Both the position numbers and the translations under genes were made by a program. A stretch of 32,199 bases of DNA from Thermus oshimai DSM 12092 (GTDB taxonomy: Bacteria; Deinococcota; Deinococci; Deinococcales; Thermaceae). Of the stretch, positions 21,649 to 29,859 are shown piece after piece. The stretch spans positions 1-32,199 of the forward strand of contig NZ_KB890606.1 of assembly GCF_000373145.1 (NCBI RefSeq), in the 5' to 3' direction. The notes below the pieces were generated by a model, which worked only from the letters and a program-made list of their open reading frames with translations, did no database searches and was not told where the DNA came from. Each line of letters starts with the position of its first letter. Within the stretch, counting starts at the first letter, position 1.

Positions 21649-22419
21649 TTAGCGCCCCCGGAAGCTGGGGGGTCGTTTCTCCAGGAAGGCCCAGACCCCC
21701 TCCTGGCCGTCCTCGCTGTGGAAGAGCTCGTCCACCAGCTCCCGTTCCAAGCGGAGGCCCTCCTCCAGGGGAAGGGAGAGGCCCTGGTGCACCGCCCGCT
21801 TGATGTGGCCGATGGCCAGGGTGGCCCCCCGGGCCAGGGCCTCGGCGAAGGCCCGCGTTTCCTCCGCGAGCTTTTCCCGGGGGTAGAGACGGTTGAGGAT
21901 GCCCAGCCGGAAGGCCTCCTCGGGGGTCAGGGTCTGGCCCGTGACCATGAGCTCCAGGGCCTTCCCTGCGCCGATCAGGCGGGGCAGGCGCTGGGTGCCC
22001 CCCGTCCCAGGCAGGAGGCCCAGGGTGACCTCAGGGAGGCCCAGGCGGTACTCCCCCTGGGCCCCGAAGCGGAGGTCGCAGGCCAGGGCAATCTCCAGCC
22101 CCCCTCCTAGGGCGTGGCCCGCAATCTCGGCGATAAAGATCTTGGGGACGGCCGCGATGCCGTTCAGCACCTCGTGGGCCCGCCGGACCATGGCCATGTT
22201 GGCGTCCGGGGGGTTCTCGCTGAAGGCCTTGACGTCGGCCCCCCCGGAGAAGAAGCGTTCCAGGGCGCTCCGCACCACCACCACCTTGACCTCGGGGTCT
22301 GCGGCCGCCCTTCCCACCGCCTCCCCCAGGGCCTCCACGAAGGCCCGGTCGTAGCTGTTGGCCGGCGGACGGTTGAGCAGGATGTAGCCGATGGCCCCTT
22401 CCTTCTGGAACTCCACCAT
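21649..22419 (-). CDS. Enoyl-CoA hydratase (PaaF-like)
   Basis: A 256-residue crotonase with both catalytic glutamates in place: G-H-A-L-G-G-G-L-E-I-A-L (Glu109) and L-G-L-P-E-V-T-L-G (Glu130), plus the oxyanion-hole F-F-S-G-G-A-D. It should hydrate an enoyl-CoA in the beta-oxidation-like steps after ring opening. It follows the dehydrogenase gene by 4 bases and precedes paaR by 11, so the three form one operon. Confidence 0.88.
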   Translation of the reverse strand: MVEFQKEGAIGYILLNRPPANSYDRAFVEALGEAVGRAAADPEVKVVVVRSALERFFSGGADVKAFSENPPDANMAMVRRAHEVLNGIAAVPKIFIAEIAGHALGGGLEIALACDLRFGAQGEYRLGLPEVTLGLLPGTGGTQRLPRLIGAGKALELMVTGQTLTPEEAFRLGILNRLYPREKLAEETRAFAEALARGATLAIGHIKRAVHQGLSLPLEEGLRLERELVDELFHSEDGQEGVWAFLEKRPPSFRGR

Positions 22420-22423
22420 ACCC

Positions 22424-23878
22424 CTAACCTCCCAGATCCCCGATGACCACCGATTTGGTCTCGAAGTAGTACTCCAGCGCCTCCAGGCCGTGTTCCTTGC
22501 CGTAGCCGCTCTGCTTGACCCCTCCGAAGGGGAGCTCGTCGTAGCCGTAGTGGATCTGGTTCACCCAGGTCATCCCCGCCTCGATCTCTTGGGCCGCCCG
22601 ATGGATCCACTTCACGTTGTAGGTCCAGATGGAGGAGCCCAGGCCGTAGATGGAGTCGTTGGCCAGGCGGATGGCCTCATCCAGATCCCTCACCTTCCAG
22701 ACCGGGAGGAGGGGCCCGAAGGTTTCCTCCCGCACCACCCGGCTATCGTGGTCGGGGTCCGCCACCACGGTGGGCAGGAAGAAGTGGCCCCGTTCCCGCC
22801 CCTCGGGAGCCCGGCCTCCGTAGAGGAGCTTCCCCCCCCGGGCCAGGGCATCCTCCAGCTGGGATTGGACCTCTGCCCGTTGCTTTTCCGTGTGCAGGGG
22901 CCCCATGCGGATGCGGGGCCGCTCTGCCTTAACCCAGCCCTCCCCGGGCTCGTACCGGGCCACCCCCGCCAGGAGGCGCTCCAGGAAGGCGTCGTACACC
23001 TCCTCAAAGACGTAGACCCGCTTGGCGGCCAGGCAAGCTTGGCCCGCGTTCCAGAAGCGGCCGATGAGGATGCCCCGCACCGCTTTGTCCAGGTCCGCGT
23101 CTGGGCAGACGATCACCGGGTCCGAGCCCCCGAGCTCCAGGGTCACCCGCTTGAAATCGGGCACGGAGAGCTCGAGGATCCGCCGGCCCGTGGCCGTCTC
23201 CCCCGTAAAGGCCACCCGGCGCACGTCGGGGTGGCGGACCAAGGCCTCCCCCACCACCCTTCCCGGCCCGGTCACCAGGTTGAGCACCCCTGGGGGGAGG
23301 CCCGCCTGGTTCAGGTACCCCACCACCTTGAGGGCGGCCAGGGGGGTGGTGCTGGCGGGCTTGACCACCACGGTGTTGCCCGCCACCAGGGCCGGGCCGA
23401 TCTTGGTGCCCATGAGGGTGAGGGGGAAGTTCCAGGGCACGATGGCCGCCACCACCCCCATGGGCCGCTTGACCACCAGCCCGTAGGCGGGGCCGAAGCG
23501 GGAGGGGAGGGGCTGGTAGGCCCCGCGGACCTTGGTGGCCAGGTCCGCATAGTAGGCCAGGCCATGAAGCAGGTGGTCGAACTCCCCCTGGGCCTCGTGA
23601 AGGGGTTTGCCCTGTTCCAGGGTTAGGGTCTGGATGATCTCCTCCCGGTGGGCCTTCAGGAGCTCGATCCCCTTGCGCAGGATCTCGCCCCGTTCCTCGA
23701 AGTCCCGGCGGGACCAGTCCCCGAAGGCCTCCTTGGCGGCCCGGACCGCCTCCTCCACATCCTCGGGTCCCCCCAGGGGAACGGTGTCCACCGGTTCCTC
23801 CGTGGCCGGGTTGAACACCGTGTAGGTGGCTCCGCTCCGGGCCCCCCTCCATTCGCCTCCGATGAACATCTGGGCCAT
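22424..23878 (-). CDS. NAD(P)-dependent aldehyde dehydrogenase
   Basis: A 484-residue ALDH. Catalytic residues: Asn150 (I-V-P-W-N-F-P), Glu248 (V-T-L-E-L-G-G-S-D) and Cys282 (N-A-G-Q-A-C-L). The sequence resembles succinate-semialdehyde or phenylacetaldehyde-type dehydrogenases; substrate cannot be told from the sequence, but the paa context suggests an aldehyde leading to phenylacetate or an adipate semialdehyde. The ATG at 23878 has a GGAGGTGGGAAG site, better than upstream starts to 23992. First gene of the leftward operon with paaR. A paralogue lies at 28428. Confidence 0.85.
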   Translation of the reverse strand: MAQMFIGGEWRGARSGATYTVFNPATEEPVDTVPLGGPEDVEEAVRAAKEAFGDWSRRDFEERGEILRKGIELLKAHREEIIQTLTLEQGKPLHEAQGEFDHLLHGLAYYADLATKVRGAYQPLPSRFGPAYGLVVKRPMGVVAAIVPWNFPLTLMGTKIGPALVAGNTVVVKPASTTPLAALKVVGYLNQAGLPPGVLNLVTGPGRVVGEALVRHPDVRRVAFTGETATGRRILELSVPDFKRVTLELGGSDPVIVCPDADLDKAVRGILIGRFWNAGQACLAAKRVYVFEEVYDAFLERLLAGVARYEPGEGWVKAERPRIRMGPLHTEKQRAEVQSQLEDALARGGKLLYGGRAPEGRERGHFFLPTVVADPDHDSRVVREETFGPLLPVWKVRDLDEAIRLANDSIYGLGSSIWTYNVKWIHRAAQEIEAGMTWVNQIHYGYDELPFGGVKQSGYGKEHGLEALEYYFETKSVVIGDLGG

Positions 23879-23900
23879 CTTCCCACCTCCAGTCCCTCGG

Positions 23901-23929
23901 AGTTTATCTGACCGGTTGGAAAAAGTCAA
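23901..23929 (-). promoter_or_regulatory. Promoter of the aldehyde dehydrogenase-hydratase-paaR operon
   Basis: On the bottom strand TTGACT (23924-23929), 17 bases, TAAACT (23901-23906). The operator at 23903-23924 lies between and over both boxes. Confidence 0.7.
23903..23924. promoter_or_regulatory. PaaR-type operator, copy 2
   Basis: TTTATC-TGACCGGTTG-GAAAAA, matching copy 1 in arms and core. The 19 bases GGAGTTTATCTGACCGGTT (23899-23917) recur exactly 64 bases away. Confidence 0.65.
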
Positions 23930-23956
23930 CCCATCGGGGTTGGGGTGGGGGACGGC

Positions 23957-23986
23957 TTGACAGGAGTTTATCTGACCGGTTAGACT
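23957..23986 (+). promoter_or_regulatory. Promoter of the liv-type transporter operon
   Basis: TTGACA (23957-23962), 18 bases, TAGACT (23981-23986). The transcript should start near 23993, with a GGAGGTGA site before the livK ATG. The spacer is filled by operator copy 3. Confidence 0.65.
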
Positions 23987-23988
23987 AA
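23967..23988. promoter_or_regulatory. PaaR-type operator, copy 3
   Basis: TTTATC-TGACCGGTTA-GACTAA. It lies across the spacer and -10 box of the rightward promoter; its first half is a direct copy of site 2. Confidence 0.65.
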
Positions 23989-24030
23989 CCATCGTAGGGG
24001 CAAAAGTCCCTTCCAGGAGGTGAAGCGGCT

Positions 24031-25203
24031 ATGGATCGCCAGCGGCGCCGGTTTTTGAAGCAAGGCGTGGCCCTGAGCTTGGGCCTGGCCCTGGGGCGGG
24101 CCCGAGCCCAGCGGGAGGCCCTGCGCGTAGGGGTCGTCCTGCCCTACTCCGGGGTGTACGCCCAGCTGGGGGAGGACATCACCAACGGGATGCTCCTTTA
24201 CTTCGAGGAGGTCCGCAACCAGGCCGGGGGCCGGCCCATCCAGCTCGTCCGGGAGGACGAGACCGCCGACCCCACCGTGGCCCTGAGGAAGGTGACCAAG
24301 TTGGTGGAGCAGGACCGGGTGGACCTGCTCACGGGCTTGGTGAGCACCGCCTCCGCCTACGCGGTGAGGGACTACGTCCACAGCACGCGCAACATCCTCG
24401 TCGTGAGCAACGCCGGGGGCAACGCTCTCACCCGGGACCGGAAGAGCCCCTACATCTTCCGCACCTCTTTCACCAGCTGGCAGGTGAGCTTTCCCCTAGG
24501 GCGCTGGGTGGCGGAGCGCTTGGGCAAGCGGGTGGCCATCGTGGCCGCGGACTACGCCTTTGGCCGGGAGAGCGCGGCGGCCTTCAAGGAGAGCTTCCTG
24601 GCCGCCGGGGGTCAGGTGGTGGACGAGGTCTACACCCCTCTGGGGAGCACGGACTTCAGCGCGGCCATCGCCCGGGTGGGACGGGCCCGTCCCCAAGCGG
24701 TTTACGGCTTCCTGGCAGGGAGCGACGCGGCCATCTTCCTGCGCCAGTACGCCCAGTTCGGTCTGAAGGGGTCCATCCCCTTGGCCACCACGGGCTTTAC
24801 CGTGGAGGAGGACGTGGTCCAGGCCGTGGGGAAGGATGCGGAGGGGGCTTACAGCAGCCTGCACTGGGCGGTGCGCCTGGCCCTTCCCGAGAACCAGCGT
24901 TTCGTCCAGGCCTACCGACGCCGCTTTAACCGCGCCCCCAGCGTCTACGCCATGCAGGGCTACGATACCGCCCGGGTGATCGTGGAGGCGGTGAACGCCC
25001 TCAAGGGGGATACCGCCAACAAAGAGCGCCTGGTGGAGGCCCTGGAGGGGGTGCGCTTCCGGGGACCCCGAGGGCTCTTTGAGTTTGACCCCAGGACCCA
25101 CCAGGTGGTCCAGAACATCTACGTGCGCCAGGTGCGGGAAGTGGGTGGGGAACTGGCTAACGCGGTAGTGGCCGACCTGGGCCGCGTGCGGGATCCCGGC
25201 TAG
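24031..25203 (+). CDS. livK: Branched-chain-type ABC transporter substrate-binding protein
   Basis: A 390-residue type I periplasmic binding protein. The N-terminus has a twin-arginine-like signal (R-R-R-F-L-K, residues 5-10), a hydrophobic core to residue 22 and a probable cut after A-R-A (24-26). The mature part starts L-R-V-G-V-V-L-P-Y-S-G-V-Y-A-Q-L-G, the LivJ/K pattern. Given the paa context and the shared operator it probably binds an aromatic acid such as phenylacetate or benzoate rather than leucine; this is inference. Strong GGAGGTGA site. Confidence 0.88.
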   Translation: MDRQRRRFLKQGVALSLGLALGRARAQREALRVGVVLPYSGVYAQLGEDITNGMLLYFEEVRNQAGGRPIQLVREDETADPTVALRKVTKLVEQDRVDLLTGLVSTASAYAVRDYVHSTRNILVVSNAGGNALTRDRKSPYIFRTSFTSWQVSFPLGRWVAERLGKRVAIVAADYAFGRESAAAFKESFLAAGGQVVDEVYTPLGSTDFSAAIARVGRARPQAVYGFLAGSDAAIFLRQYAQFGLKGSIPLATTGFTVEEDVVQAVGKDAEGAYSSLHWAVRLALPENQRFVQAYRRRFNRAPSVYAMQGYDTARVIVEAVNALKGDTANKERLVEALEGVRFRGPRGLFEFDPRTHQVVQNIYVRQVREVGGELANAVVADLGRVRDPG

Positions 25204-25205
25204 CC

Positions 25206-26066
25206 ATGGAGTTCTACCTCCTCACCGCCTTGAATGGCCTGGCCTACGCGGCCGTGCTCTTCCTCCTGGCCTCGGGCCTCTCCCTGGTCTACGGGGTGGG
25301 GCGTTTCCTCCACCTGGCCCACGGGGGGTTCTACATGCTGGGGGGCTACCTGGGCTACACCGCTGTGCGGGGTCTAGGGGACTTCTGGCTGGCCCTCCTG
25401 GCCGTGGCCCTAGGGGCTTTCGTCATCGGAGGGGTAGCGGAGCGTCTGGTGGCCCTGGTCTACGGACGGGGACGGGAGCTGGACCAGGTCCTCTTCACCT
25501 TCGGCCTAGCTTTTGTCGTTTCCGACCTCACCCGGGCGGTCTGGGGCGCCGCCGTCTTAGGCCTCAGGCCGCCCCCTGTCCTGGACCGCCCCGTGGACCT
25601 CGGGCTTTTTCCCTATCCCGCCTACCCCCTCTTCCTCATCGGGGTGGGGGTTGCCGTGGCCCTGGGGCTTTGGGCCCTTCTGCGGCGCACCCGATTCGGC
25701 CTGGAGCTGAGGGCCGCGGCCGGCCATGGGGAGATGAGCCAGGCCCTGGGGGTGGACGCCCGCGGGGTCCTAAGGCGGGCCTACCTCCTGGGGGTCCTCC
25801 TGGCGGCCCTGGCCGGATTCCTGGCCACCCCCCGGATCGCCCTGGCCCCAGGCCTGGACTTCACCATGCTCATCCTGGCCCTGGTGGTGGTGGTGATCGG
25901 GGGGCTGGAGCGGGTGGAGGGGGCCCTGGTGGGCAGCCTCCTGGTGGGGCTTGCGGACAGCTTCGGCAAGGTCTTCATCCCTCAGTTCTCCCTGGCCCTG
26001 GTCTTCGGGGTCATGGGCCTGGTCCTGGTGGTGCGGCCTCAGGGTCTTCTAGGGGGTGCACGGTGA
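25206..26066 (+). CDS. livH: Branched-chain-type ABC transporter permease LivH
   Basis: A 286-residue very hydrophobic protein of LivH type, with about eight membrane helices and the early motif L-A-S-G-L-S-L-V-Y-G-V-G-R-F-L-H-L-A-H-G. Starts 3 bases after the livK stop; its end overlaps livM by 4 bases (GTGA). Confidence 0.9.
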   Translation: MEFYLLTALNGLAYAAVLFLLASGLSLVYGVGRFLHLAHGGFYMLGGYLGYTAVRGLGDFWLALLAVALGAFVIGGVAERLVALVYGRGRELDQVLFTFGLAFVVSDLTRAVWGAAVLGLRPPPVLDRPVDLGLFPYPAYPLFLIGVGVAVALGLWALLRRTRFGLELRAAAGHGEMSQALGVDARGVLRRAYLLGVLLAALAGFLATPRIALAPGLDFTMLILALVVVVIGGLERVEGALVGSLLVGLADSFGKVFIPQFSLALVFGVMGLVLVVRPQGLLGGAR

Positions 26067-26971
26067 AAGGGGGATTCTGGCCCTTCCTCCTGCCCCTGGC
26101 CCTGGTGCCCCCGGCCCTCGGGGGGTACCCCCTCTACCTGGCCACGGACGTGGCCGTGTGGGCCCTGGCCGCCACGGGCCAGGCCCTCCTCTACCGCTTC
26201 ACGGGCCTGGTCTCCCTGGGGCACGCCGCCTTCCTGGGGGGTGGGGCCTACGTGGGGGCCCTGCTCACCCGGGGCCAGCCGGAGTTTTTCCCCCTGGCCC
26301 TCCTCCTGGCCCCGGTCCTGGGCTCCGCCGTGGCCCTCTTCCTGGGGGCCCTCAGCCTGCGAAGCCACGGCATCTTCTTCCTGATGCTGAGCCTGGCCCT
26401 GGCCCAGCTCCTCTACGTCCTGGCCAAGCAGGGCTTCCCCCAGATCACGGGGGGGGACGACGGCCTGAGCGGGGTGCCCAAGCCCCCCTTCTTGGAGAGC
26501 CCCGGTGCCTACTACCTCCTGGCCCTGGCCCTTCTTCTGGGGGTCCTCTGGGCCTACCACCGCTTCGCCCAAAGCCCCCTAGGGCGGACCCTGGAGGCCC
26601 TCCGCTCCAACGAGGCCCGGCTGGAGGCCCTGGGCTACCCGGTGCGCGGGTATAAGCTCCTGGCGTTCGGCCTTTCCGGGGCCCTCACCGCTTTAGCCGG
26701 GGTCCTCCTAGCGGCCCACCGGGGGTTCGTCCACCCCCACGACCTAGCCTGGCACACCTCGGGGGCCCTCCTGGTGATGGCCGTGATCGGGGGGATGACC
26801 TGGACCCACGGGGGGCTTCTTGGGGCCGCGATCCTCATCCTGGCGGAGGCCTTGCTCAGCACCTGGACCGGGCTCTGGAACCTCTTTTTGGGGGCGGTCC
26901 TCATGGGGGTGGTGCTCCTCCCCAGGCTCCGGCGCCTAGCCTCACGGAGGTGGACTTATGGCCGCGCTTGA
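26063..26971 (+). CDS. livM: Branched-chain-type ABC transporter permease LivM
   Basis: A 302-residue membrane protein of LivM type: Y-R-F-T-G-L-V-S-L-G-H-A-A-F-L-G-G-G-A-Y and, in the cytoplasmic loop, S-P-L-G-R-T-L-E-A-L-R-S-N-E-A-R, the usual contact to the ATPase. The GTG at 26063 overlaps the livH stop; longer starts in the same frame lie inside livH. It overlaps the ATPase gene by 14 bases. Confidence 0.9.
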   Translation: MKGGFWPFLLPLALVPPALGGYPLYLATDVAVWALAATGQALLYRFTGLVSLGHAAFLGGGAYVGALLTRGQPEFFPLALLLAPVLGSAVALFLGALSLRSHGIFFLMLSLALAQLLYVLAKQGFPQITGGDDGLSGVPKPPFLESPGAYYLLALALLLGVLWAYHRFAQSPLGRTLEALRSNEARLEALGYPVRGYKLLAFGLSGALTALAGVLLAAHRGFVHPHDLAWHTSGALLVMAVIGGMTWTHGGLLGAAILILAEALLSTWTGLWNLFLGAVLMGVVLLPRLRRLASRRWTYGRA

Positions 26972-28424
26972 GGCGAGGGGGATCCACAAGGCCTTTGGGG
27001 GGTTTCTGGCCCTGGCGGGGGTGGACCTGGAGGTGGCCTCCGGGGAGCGGCGCACGGTCATCGGCCCCAATGGAGCGGGGAAGAGCACCCTCTTCCGCAT
27101 CGTCGGGGGGGAGCTCCGGCCCGACCGGGGGGCGGTCCGGATCTTCGACCGGGAGGCCACCCCCCTTCCCCCTCACCGCCGGGCCCTCCTGGGCCTGGCC
27201 CGCACCTACCAGATCGCCAGCCTCTTCCCGGAAAAGACCGCAAGGGAGCACGTCCTATTGGCCCTATTGGCCCGGGACCCCCGGCGCCGAAGCCCCTGGC
27301 CTCTTCCCCTCCCGGACCTGGAGGCCAGGGCCGCGGAGGTCCTGGATCAGGTGGGCCTCCGGGGCCGGGAGGACCTGCCCATTCACCAGCTGACCTACGG
27401 GGAACAGCGCCAGGTGGAGATCGCCCTGGCCCTGGCCCAGGAACCCCGCCTCCTCCTCCTGGACGAGCCCCTGGCGGGCCTCGGGGGGGAGGAACGGGCC
27501 CGGGTGGCCGGGCTCATCCGGGGTCTGCCCCGGAGCATTACCGTCCTTCTCATCGAGCACGACCTGGACTTCGCCTACGCCTTCGCCGACCGGGTGACCG
27601 TCCTCCACCAGGGCCAGGTGCTCCGGGAGGGGCCTCCCCAGGAGGTGCGGGCCGACCCCCAGGTGGTGGAGGTCTACGTGGGGGGCCGGTTGGAGGGGGA
27701 TCCTGCCCTCGAGGCCCCGGTAGGGGGGGATGGCCCGGCTCCGGGCCTCCTGGAGGTCCGGGGCCTCAGGGCGGGCTATGGCCAGGGGGAGGTGCTCCAC
27801 GGGGTGGACCTCGCGGTGGGGGAGGGGGAGGTGGTGGCCCTTCTGGGCCGCAATGGGATGGGCAAAACCACCCTGCTCAAGGCCCTCATGGGCCTCATTC
27901 CCGCCCAGGGGGAGGTGCGCCTGGCGGGGGAACCCTTGCCCGCGGGGGCTTTGGCCCGGGCCCGGGCGGGCCTGGCCTTGGTGCCCCAGGGCCGGCAGAT
28001 GATCCCCGGTCTCACCGTGGAAGAAGAGCTTCTCCTTGCTTGGCGGCCGGGCCGCTGGACCCCGGAGCGGGTCTACCGCCTTTTCCCCCGCCTTAAGGAA
28101 CGCCGCCAGGCCCCCTCCACCGCCCTTTCGGGGGGGGAGCAGCAGATGCTGGCCCTGGCCCGAGCCCTCCTGCGCAACCCCCGGATCCTCCTCCTGGACG
28201 AGCCCACGGAGGGGCTGGCCCCCCTGATGGTCCGCCACTTGGGGGAGGTCCTTAAGGAGGTGGCCCGGGAGGGGGAGACCATCCTCCTGGCGGAGCAGAA
28301 CGCGGCCTTCGCCCTTCCCTTGGCCCAGCGGGCCTATCTCCTGGACCGGGGAAGGATCGTGGGGGAGGAACGGGCCCGGACGCTGTTGGAGCGTCCGGAA
28401 CGGATCTGGGAAAGGATGGGGTGA
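26958..28424 (+). CDS. Fused LivG-LivF ABC transporter ATPase
   Basis: A 488-residue protein with two full ATPase domains. Domain 1 (LivG-like): Walker A G-P-N-G-A-G-K-S-T (36-44), signature L-T-Y-G-E-Q (145-150), Walker B L-L-L-L-D-E-P (165-171), I-E-H-D switch. Domain 2 (LivF-like): Walker A G-R-N-G-M-G-K-T-T (297-305), signature L-S-G-G-E-Q (390-395), Walker B I-L-L-L-D-E-P (410-416). A Gly/Pro-rich linker of about 25 residues (240-263) joins them. LivG and LivF are normally separate; the fusion fixes a 1:1 heterodimer-like motor for the LivHM pair. Confidence 0.92.
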   Translation: MAALEARGIHKAFGGFLALAGVDLEVASGERRTVIGPNGAGKSTLFRIVGGELRPDRGAVRIFDREATPLPPHRRALLGLARTYQIASLFPEKTAREHVLLALLARDPRRRSPWPLPLPDLEARAAEVLDQVGLRGREDLPIHQLTYGEQRQVEIALALAQEPRLLLLDEPLAGLGGEERARVAGLIRGLPRSITVLLIEHDLDFAYAFADRVTVLHQGQVLREGPPQEVRADPQVVEVYVGGRLEGDPALEAPVGGDGPAPGLLEVRGLRAGYGQGEVLHGVDLAVGEGEVVALLGRNGMGKTTLLKALMGLIPAQGEVRLAGEPLPAGALARARAGLALVPQGRQMIPGLTVEEELLLAWRPGRWTPERVYRLFPRLKERRQAPSTALSGGEQQMLALARALLRNPRILLLDEPTEGLAPLMVRHLGEVLKEVAREGETILLAEQNAAFALPLAQRAYLLDRGRIVGEERARTLLERPERIWERMG

Positions 28425-28427
28425 ACC

Positions 28428-29855
28428 ATGGAGATGTTCATCGGCGGACGGTTTGTGGAGTTTCCTGGGCTAGAACGCTTTCCTGTGATCAACCCGGCCA
28501 CGGAGGAGGTTGTGGACACAGTTCCCCTGGCCGGAGAGGCCCAGGTGGACCTGGCGGTGCAGGAGGCCCACCGGGCCTTCCCCGGATGGTGGGACACCCC
28601 CGCCGCCCGGCGAGGGGAGATCCTCATGGCGGCGGTGGAGCGGGTGCGGGCCAATGCGGAAGAGCTGGCCCGGACCCTCACCCTGGAGCAGGGCAAGCCC
28701 CTCCGGGAGGCCCGGCTGGAGATCCGGCGTTTCCTCCACACCATCGAGCACTACGCGGGCCTGGCCAAGAATCTCCGGGGAGGGTATGTGCCGAACCTGG
28801 ACGAGGGGACCTACGGCCTGGTCCTCAAGCGCCCCCTGGGGGTGGTGGCGGCCATCGTGCCCTGGAACTTCCCCACCACCCTCCTGGCCAACAAGCTGGG
28901 GCCCGCCTTGGTGACCGGCAACACCGTGGTGGCCAAGCCTGCGGAGACCACCCCCCTGACCACCCTGAGGATCGCGGCCCTCTTTCACGAGGCCGGCCTG
29001 CCTCCGGGGGTCTTCAACGTGGTCACCGGTCTGGGCCCGGTGGCGGGGGAGGTCCTGGTCCGCCACCCCCTGGTGCGCAAGGTCGCCTTTACCGGCTCCA
29101 CCCCCGTGGGCAAGCGGATCATGGCCCTGGCTGCGGAGGGGGTCAAGCGGGTGACCTTGGAGCTTGGGGGCTCGGACCCCATGATCGTCTGCGACGACGC
29201 CGACCTGGACGCCGCTGCGAAGGCCGCCGCGGTGGGCCGGTTTTTCAACTGCGGCCAGGCCTGTCTGGCGGTAAAGCGCCTCTACGTCTTCGAAAACGTC
29301 TATGAGGCCTTCATGGAGCGCTTCCTGCCCCGGGTGGAGCGGCTCCGCCTGGGGCCTGGCCTCTCGGAGGACTCCCAGATGGGCCCCCTCCACACGGAGC
29401 GCCAGCGGCGCCTCATCGAGGAGCAACTCCGGGATGGGCTGGAGAGCGGGGGGAGGCTCCTCCTTGGAGGGGGGCGCCCGGAGGGCCTCCAAAAGGGGTA
29501 CTTCTTTTCCCCCACGGTGGTCCTGGAGCCGGGCCTGGACAGCCGGCTGGCCCGGGAGGAGGTTTTCGGCCCCGTCCTGCCCGTGTGGCGGGTGCGGAGC
29601 CTAGAGGAGGCGGTGGAGCTGGCCAACCGCTCCCCTTACGGCTTAGGCTCCACCATCTTCACCCGGAGCTTGGAGCGGGCCTCCTACGCCCTGGAGCGGT
29701 TGGAGGCGGGATACACCTGGGTCAACTCCGTAAACCGCATCTACGACGAGCTGCCCTTCGGAGGCATGAAGGAGAGCGGCTACGGCAAGGAGCACGGCCT
29801 GGAGGCTCTGGAGTACTATCAGGAGACCAAGGCCGGGGTGGTGCGCTGGAGGTGA
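28428..29855 (+). CDS. NAD(P)-dependent aldehyde dehydrogenase, second copy
   Basis: A 475-residue ALDH with Asn147, Glu245 (V-T-L-E-L-G-G-S-D) and Cys279 (F-N-C-G-Q-A-C-L). Long stretches agree with the enzyme at 22424-23878 (I-N-P-A-T-E-E, K-R-P-x-G-V-V-A-A-I-V-P-W-N-F-P, the C-terminal G-Y-G-K-E-H-G-L-E-A-L-E-Y-Y), so the two are paralogues. It lies 3 bases after the transporter ATPase and 4 before the ligase, so it may oxidise an imported aromatic aldehyde before CoA activation. Substrate unknown. Confidence 0.85.
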   Translation: MEMFIGGRFVEFPGLERFPVINPATEEVVDTVPLAGEAQVDLAVQEAHRAFPGWWDTPAARRGEILMAAVERVRANAEELARTLTLEQGKPLREARLEIRRFLHTIEHYAGLAKNLRGGYVPNLDEGTYGLVLKRPLGVVAAIVPWNFPTTLLANKLGPALVTGNTVVAKPAETTPLTTLRIAALFHEAGLPPGVFNVVTGLGPVAGEVLVRHPLVRKVAFTGSTPVGKRIMALAAEGVKRVTLELGGSDPMIVCDDADLDAAAKAAAVGRFFNCGQACLAVKRLYVFENVYEAFMERFLPRVERLRLGPGLSEDSQMGPLHTERQRRLIEEQLRDGLESGGRLLLGGGRPEGLQKGYFFSPTVVLEPGLDSRLAREEVFGPVLPVWRVRSLEEAVELANRSPYGLGSTIFTRSLERASYALERLEAGYTWVNSVNRIYDELPFGGMKESGYGKEHGLEALEYYQETKAGVVRWR

Positions 29856-29859
29856 AAGC

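Noticed and set aside
24018-24025. Eight-base match between the bottom-strand spacer start (AGGTGAAG) and the livK ribosome binding site
   Set aside because: The match ends after eight bases and is simply a Shine-Dalgarno-like word that occurs elsewhere too; it gives no evidence of targeting.
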